From the NCBI GenBank assembly GCA_947507595.1, contig OX382266.1, positions 13,578,001 to 13,642,000 of the forward strand: a stretch of DNA of 64,000 nucleotides, read 5' to 3'. The DNA is from Pyralis farinalis (taxonomy: Eukaryota > Arthropoda > Insecta > Lepidoptera > Pyralidae). The notes below the pieces were generated by a model. The model was not told the DNA's origin. It searched no databases and was given only the letters and a program-made list of their open reading frames with translations. Made by a program: the position numbers and the translations under genes. Below, one piece after another: positions 58,880-64,000 of this stretch (its first letter is position 1; each line of letters begins with the position of its first letter).

Positions 58880-59320
58880 AAGAGCCAGGCTTGGGCCGAG
58901 ATAAAAAAAACGCGCTCAGACAGAGATTAAAAAAATACTGGCTTAATGAAGTCCAGGATTTTAGATCTAACTAATTGTAGTTTTGGGCACAGCCGGAGGG
59001 CTCCACACAATTTGTAAATTGTATAGAGTAGACAAGCGACTCATCACTTTTGGTGACAGAAACGTTCACGTATAAAACAGGAAGTCCGAGCGGTGACTGT
59101 ATGTAAACCTAAGGTCAAATAATAATATTATATCAACTCGTAAACACATGTGCAACATGCATGTATAGCGGACTGTATGACCTTTATAAAGTCTACTAGC
59201 GTAATAACTTTTTAAAATTTAATTACGTAATATGTCACCCATATTATAAATTCCAACCGAGAGAAATTTTAAATCCTTTGATGAGTAAACGAGAAGAGAG
59301 CTCGATGTGAGCTCTTTGTT
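58880..59320. other. Nothing recognised
   Basis: No features supported. Confidence 0.4.
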
Positions 59321-59324
59321 GCGC

Positions 59325-59645
59325 GTGTAATTCTAACCGAACACGCAGGTTAAGCAATGTCGACCGCAGGCTGTCTATGGATGTGTTTATCTATCTCGGG
59401 TTTCTCCGCGCTTCGGAGGGCACGTTAAGCCGTCGCTCCCGGCTATTGTCGGTAGATGACAGTCGTTAAGCTAAGTAAGTGGCCCTAGGGCCCGGGCGGC
59501 TTGAATACACTGGCCTTCGCCAATCCGCATTTGAGCAGCGTGGTGGAGTATGCTCTAAGCCCCATCGGTTAAAGGGAGACCCGTATCCCTGAAGTGGGAT
59601 GAGTAAGGGTTGATGTGGTGGATGAGTAAACTATGAAAAGAAAAA
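59325..59645 (+). repeat. 5S-rRNA-derived SINE
   Basis: The 5' part ACACGCAGGTTAAGCAATGT...GGCTGTCTATGGATGTG follows the 5S rRNA internal promoter (GAAGTTAAGCAACATCGGGC...TACTTGGATGGGTG). The body has CGGAGGGCACGTTAAGCCGT and ATGACAGTCGTTAAG. The end is a lepidopteran SINE tail (CCAATCCGCATTTGAGCAGC, GGAGACCCGTATCCCTGAAG, then GATGTGGTGGATGAG). Confidence 0.7.
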
Positions 59646-60570
59646 AAAGCACATCGTTTCCTTTGAAAGAAAATGCTTTTCATTTGTTTAACGTTTTGCT
59701 TATTGTGCAATTAAAGTACATAACATAAATAATATACATAACCATGAAACCTTGTAAACCTTGTAAAGGTTTCATACAATTTATTGAAGTAAGCGTGTAC
59801 GTAGTAAAGGTAATGTTTATTAGTAAATATTTTTAACTAGCACTGGTAGCTGAGACAGTATAAAAACATTTATCTAACCGTACTGTAACCGATATCGAAG
59901 ATGCCCTGTTTAATGGCGCCAGCGAAGCTCGTGCAAATTGCAGCATATCGCGTTCATTCTCACTTCAGACGTTCATTATCTTGAGGAAACTATAAATCGT
60001 CTATAAACAGTGAAAAGTATGAAACAATAAACCGGACTATGCTGTGGGCGAAATAATGATTTCAAGTTCTATGTACCACCGGGTTGGTCTGTGGGCGCCA
60101 CCCTGACCGCAAAGTCCACGTTATATGTATAGACAACGATAGATCAAGGTATACAACAGTGTATTTTATGTCGTTGCAGTATATGTGGAGTTTGAATGGT
60201 TATGTCTAAAAAAAAAGCTTGGTACTGGTACCGAATTTTCGTAAAGATTACCGAATTTCGACAGAACTTCGGTAGCTTGAATTAAAAACAATAACGCGAG
60301 GTAATGCCGCTAGCATCTTTGGCACAATGCCACGTGGACATTATTATTATTTCACTTTAATTTAGTTTTTAAGAAATGTATTAAGTTGGTAGTAACCATA
60401 TATTTAAGTTGTAACTATATTTTGTGAATAAAAAAAAATGATTATGTTTTAAATCTCAATTATAATTGTGATCGATACCTAAGTATTTGAAAGTTTATAT
60501 TAGAATATGTTTTCTGTTGTTTGAAAATTTTGATCTTTAAATTTGTATGTAAATAAAATACGATATTTGT
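59646..60570. other. Nothing recognised
   Basis: No features supported. Confidence 0.4.
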
Positions 60571-60571
60571 A

Positions 60572-60706
60572 ATATTGTCTTAGGTTTTCGCGATTGTTAC
60601 ACATTGAATTAAACAATTTTTAACGGAAGTATCACGTGTTTTATTTATTTTGTTGAACCTGACGTTTCGAACGCTTTGCAGCGTCCGTGGTCGCAGGAAG
60701 ATTTGT
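60572..60706 (+). mobile_element. Penelope-like terminal-repeat copy
   Basis: Nearly identical to 8,102-8,237. On the minus strand it has a hairpin, ACGCT GCAA AGCGT, followed by CGAAACGTCAGG, the 3' half of a hammerhead-like core. CCACGGA stands where CUGAUGA would be expected. Confidence 0.65.
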
Positions 60707-60978
60707 AAGTTTTCTCATACATAGAGGTAATGCATGAATGACCTAACGATTTTTTCAGCAATATAATTGGATTAGGTTCTAGACAACATAAACAGTAAAA
60801 TAGTATTTTTAACAAAATACGTAATACAGTTTATATATCACAATCTGCTTCGTGTATTGGTAAAAATTAGGTTATGAAATGAACATAAACATGTATTAGG
60901 GGTTAAAGTATGAAATTAGCGATTTGTACTGAAAAATTCTCTCTCAAAACTCATTATTTCTAAAATGTAACATATTTA
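60707..60978. other. Nothing recognised
   Basis: No features supported. Confidence 0.4.
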
Positions 60979-60979
60979 T

Positions 60980-61470
60980 TTAATTAAAATATTTACACTC
61001 ATTATCTATACATTGCTGCCATTTAATCAGAAGTTTATAAGCCTTTGCGATAGAACTTTGGGGATCTAGATTCGACAAACTGTGTAAAAGTATTTTGTAC
61101 TGCCTCCTGAGAAGAAAATTTCTTACCACGAAGAAAATTGTCCAAATCACGAAAAAAATCGTAGTTAATTGAATCGTTAGGTCTGGCGAGTACGGAGGAT
61201 GACGTATGGTTTCTAACTGCAGCTCCTGTAAAGTTACGATGGTTTCTCGTGCAGTGTGAGGTCTTGCGTTATGATGGAGCAATAATGGTGAAGATCGATT
61301 CATGAGTCGGGGCCGTTTCGCTGCCACATTCACCATCATTGTTCGAAGTTCGGCACAGTAAATATCTGCTGTTATTGCTTGACCAGACTTGAACTAAAGC
61401 TATAGTGAATAATGTCATGAAAAGACCACCAAACAGCAACCATTACTTTTTATTGGTAAGCTTTGCTTAT
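60980..61470 (-). pseudogene. Dead mariner transposase C-terminal part, third lineage
   Basis: On the minus strand it reads KVMVAVWWSFHD, then ITADIYCAELRTMMVN, then AAKRPRLMNRSSPLLLHHNA (normally HDNA, so the second catalytic Asp is His), RPHTARETIVTLQELQLETI, RHPPYSPDL. A frameshift then destroys the third Asp block, and the end is KLLIKWQQCIDNECKYFN. Resembles the SETMAR-like/cecropia type of mariner. Confidence 0.8.
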
Positions 61471-62732
61471 GGGCTGTTGCGGCGTTTGACCTGCGGCTAG
61501 TTTAAACCAAAAACGCACGGTGCTGTCACCAGAAAGCACGGCTCCCAGACGGAAGCTTGCAAGCCGCTCGCCATCTCTACCGACGAAATCAAACTTTGCT
61601 CTGGAGACATCAGGATGTCCATTGGCACGAGCCGCTGTCCAAGCCTCGAAAGCAGCCTGTTTGAGAAGTTTGGCTTCTCTACAAGGCTGATTAAACCACA
61701 ATCGCTTTTTAGCTCCCGCAGCAGCCACTAAGCGATTGGGAATGTAGCATTCCATGCCATCCAATATCGCCGCAGCTACCGCGGTCGCACAGGATTCGAT
61801 ATCTTCTGTTTTGAAACAAAGCTGCGTCCACGGGTACGACGCGTAGAATTCACGCAATCCGTCCCAGTCTACCGACTTATAGTGCCAAATGCGATGCCAT
61901 CCGGTAGACCGAGGTGGGTCACGCTCGGTACATGGCGCTTGGGTTCGGATGAGACAGTGGTCCGATGAGCCAAGCGGCGCATCCACATGTTGTACTCATC
62001 CGGACGTGTTGTCAGCAGAAGGTCCAGTAAGGAGCTTGTATGATTCTCTATGTCCGGTATTCTCGTGGAAGAATGTGCCAGTTGGGAGAAACCATAGGCT
62101 AGAGCAAAGTCATGAGCAGATCTCCCCACGGAATCAGTGCATCGAGAGCCAAGCCATTCGATGTGGTGGGCATTAGAGTCTTCAAAAATCAGTAATTCCG
62201 CGGAGGGATATTGTTCGAAAACTCCGTTAGTCGCCATTTGCAGGTGCTCAAATAAACGAGCTGTGTCTGCATCACCGCTATAGGACCTGTAAAGGCACGC
62301 GTAGATTCGAGTGTGGCCGCCGTGATCCACGCGCACCCATAGTAAAGACAGGTCCTTGTCTTCCAGGCTACGAAGACGGCGACAACAAATATCCTCCCGA
62401 ACAAACATACATACCCCGGCACGACGTACAAATAAATGTTCAAGTTTGTACCCGGGGTAATGTAAGTACGATGTGTCGGCCGGTGAGGATATCTGTGTCT
62501 CCGTGAGGAAAAGAAGGGTCGGCCGAGCGGTCTCGAGGTGGTAGTGAACCGCGTTAATGTTGGAGTGAAGTCCCCTGATGTTGCAAAAATCCACATTTAT
62601 TGTGGAAGGGGTAGCCGCTGTAATTTTCCATTTTCCTTTCTTTCTCTTAGGCATGTTTTGTGAGGTTGTTTGAATAATGAGAAGTCGCTGAGCTGACAGA
62701 GTGGAAGATAAATGCGCGGTATCTTCCACCAC
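61450..62732 (-). pseudogene. LINE endonuclease domain (Jockey/CR1-like), frameshifted and fused to mariner debris
   Basis: The first frame (62,732-61,869) begins with a basic MPKRKKGKW region, then VDFCNIRGLHSNINAVHYHL, LFLTETQI (catalytic Glu), a FEDSNAHH segment where GDFNAHH is usual, and SLLDLLLTT. Near 61,980 the frame changes and continues as APLGSSDHCLIRT (the SDH motif) to KRLWFNQPCREAKLLKQAAF and RANGHPDVSRAKFDF. The last ~35 codons (STVRFWFKLAAGQTPQQ...) read as mariner transposase, leading into the mariner at 60,980. No reverse transcriptase remains. Confidence 0.75.
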
Positions 62733-62734
62733 AG

Positions 62735-62850
62735 TACAGTGCAGGTTATACGGTTTGCTGGCACGGCGGGCAGAAGGCCCCCCGGTCCCTCCCTGCTGCA
62801 GCAGCCGGGTCCACTCCGGTCTCCTTCTCCGGTACGACCATTACAACAGG
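62735..62850 (-). other. GC-rich 5' region of the same LINE
   Basis: GC-rich sequence upstream of the LINE endonuclease frame, with a short open stretch ending CPPCQQTV that may be the end of ORF1 or 5' UTR. Confidence 0.3.
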
Positions 62851-64000
62851 GATTAAATGTACCTGTATATATTATAGTTATATGCCAATATTGTAAAGAC
62901 TCAAAAGTTTGTTAGTTTGGATGTATAAGGATTAGGATATAATCTCTGGAACTGTTGATCCAATTCTGATAATCCTTTCACTAATATGAAACTGTATTGT
63001 TCTTTTGTGTTCAAATCTGTTTTTGTATAGGCTTCCGGTGTATGATGTATGATAATAAAATCCGAATCATACATTGGCGGAGCCGCGGAAAGTAGATAGT
63101 ATCTGATAAATCATCATCATCATCATCAGCCTGTATCTAGCCACAGATTGATAGAGGCCTACCTTGTGCTTTCTACATTAAACGATCTTCAGCTTTCAAA
63201 TTCAGCCACCAAAATCAATTTTCCATCTTAATTCTTATGTCCCGTCATTGGTAAAATAAATAAGGATATGAAATTTACATGTATCGCCTATATACAAATT
63301 AAGTTAAACAATTTACCCTTACTTTCAAACAATAAACATCATAATCATTATTAAGCTTAAGTTAAATAAGACCACACCTCATTTTGAAATCAAACAAATG
63401 GACAAGAAACATTGCCAGTACACACGAGCTTTCAGACTCGAGGCGGCGTATGAGTGGAGTTCCTTGTAGAGCGAATGTGTAACCGGGCCCTTTGTTTGGT
63501 CAGAGTAAACAGCCGGGGATTGTGCCAATAAACAGATATCTCCCATTCGGACAACATGCTTTTATTTATAATAAGATGAATAATCTGTTTCCCCTTTGCA
63601 AGTCTACCTATTGCGAAGCAAAATCAAAGATTCAAGCTGAATTACTTAACTGGACCTACCGGTATTCGGAGGATTTTTTATGTACATTGCAATAATATTG
63701 AAACAGAATAAATTATTAATGAATGATAATGTTCAAGAATTTATAGATTAAAATTAAGAAAAAAAAAAAAATAATTTATATAGAATTAAATGGGGTTGAT
63801 TGGTTCAAGTGCATTTAAAATGAATTTAAATGCATTTGAACTAATTAATTTGATTTAATTATTATTGTTATTGTTTTGGCTATATGTATAATTCGATTTA
63901 TTGAATCTCGCAAATCTTTTTCTTTATTTGTATTATTGTTATTAAGATTTTAATTTGCATGATTTGAATTTAATTGTAATATAATTCACCGCAAGTATTG
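62851..64000. other. Mostly unrecognised
   Basis: An ATC-rich microsatellite followed by a reversed LINE tail (CAGCCTGTATCTAGCCACAG, AGGCCTACC) at 63,110-63,165. The remainder is AT-rich, with no gene. Confidence 0.45.

Noticed and set aside
1..64000. CRISPR arrays, bacterial operons, phage or integrated virus genes
   Set aside because: Periodic repeats here are SINE-derived or minisatellite units without spacers, and no capsid, envelope, integrase or polymerase gene of viral type was seen.

Overview
The window is AT-rich, intron-bearing, transposon-dense nuclear DNA of an insect, almost certainly a moth or butterfly. It contains no bacterial operons, rRNA or functional tRNA. The repeats point to Lepidoptera: a tRNA-derived SINE present about twenty times, a 5S-rRNA-derived SINE, a second tRNA-SINE with the lepidopteran body, an RTE-type LINE with (ATAC)n tails, Penelope-like pieces and several mariner lineages.

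Only one host gene can be supported. Five coding exons between 32,670 and 37,654 (+) encode a small Ras-like GTPase of the RERG/RASL11 group. The exon carrying the P-loop was not found and should lie further upstream. The gene has a non-canonical G3 box and no CAAX end. The intron after its fourth exon holds decayed tandem copies of that exon's 3' end together with its splice donor.

Layout. 1-6 kb: decayed 5' piece of the RTE LINE, a reverse-transcriptase scrap, SINE copies, a hammerhead-like motif, and a 449-bp hAT-type element with an 8-bp target duplication. 8-11.4 kb: a Penelope-like retroelement interrupted at its stop codon by a mariner, whose own terminal repeat is interrupted by a near-identical mariner in the opposite orientation, giving a 2.6-kb palindrome. 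11.7-12.8 kb: a satellite array built from the inside of the SINE. 13.76-14.41 kb: a PIF/Harbinger deletion derivative. 14.6-32 kb: repeat relics in otherwise unrecognised sequence. 32.7-37.7 kb: the GTPase gene. 42.7-44.0 kb: a broken maT/Tc1-like transposon. 45.4-48.6 kb: an essentially intact RTE-type LINE (minus strand, 13-bp target duplication), the only long open frame here. 49-57 kb: a minisatellite, more SINEs, a LINE tail nested in another repeat, and Helitron-like ends. 57.8-62.8 kb: two dead mariners, a 5S-SINE, a Penelope terminal repeat and the endonuclease part of another LINE.

Most of the window is a record of insertions into insertions. Only the LINE at 45.4-48.6 kb has an unbroken frame, and it lacks an AUG before its endonuclease domain. 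No new multi-gene system is visible. The most unusual objects are the nested-mariner palindrome, the SINE-derived satellite, the duplicated exon-intron junction and the hammerhead-like motif.
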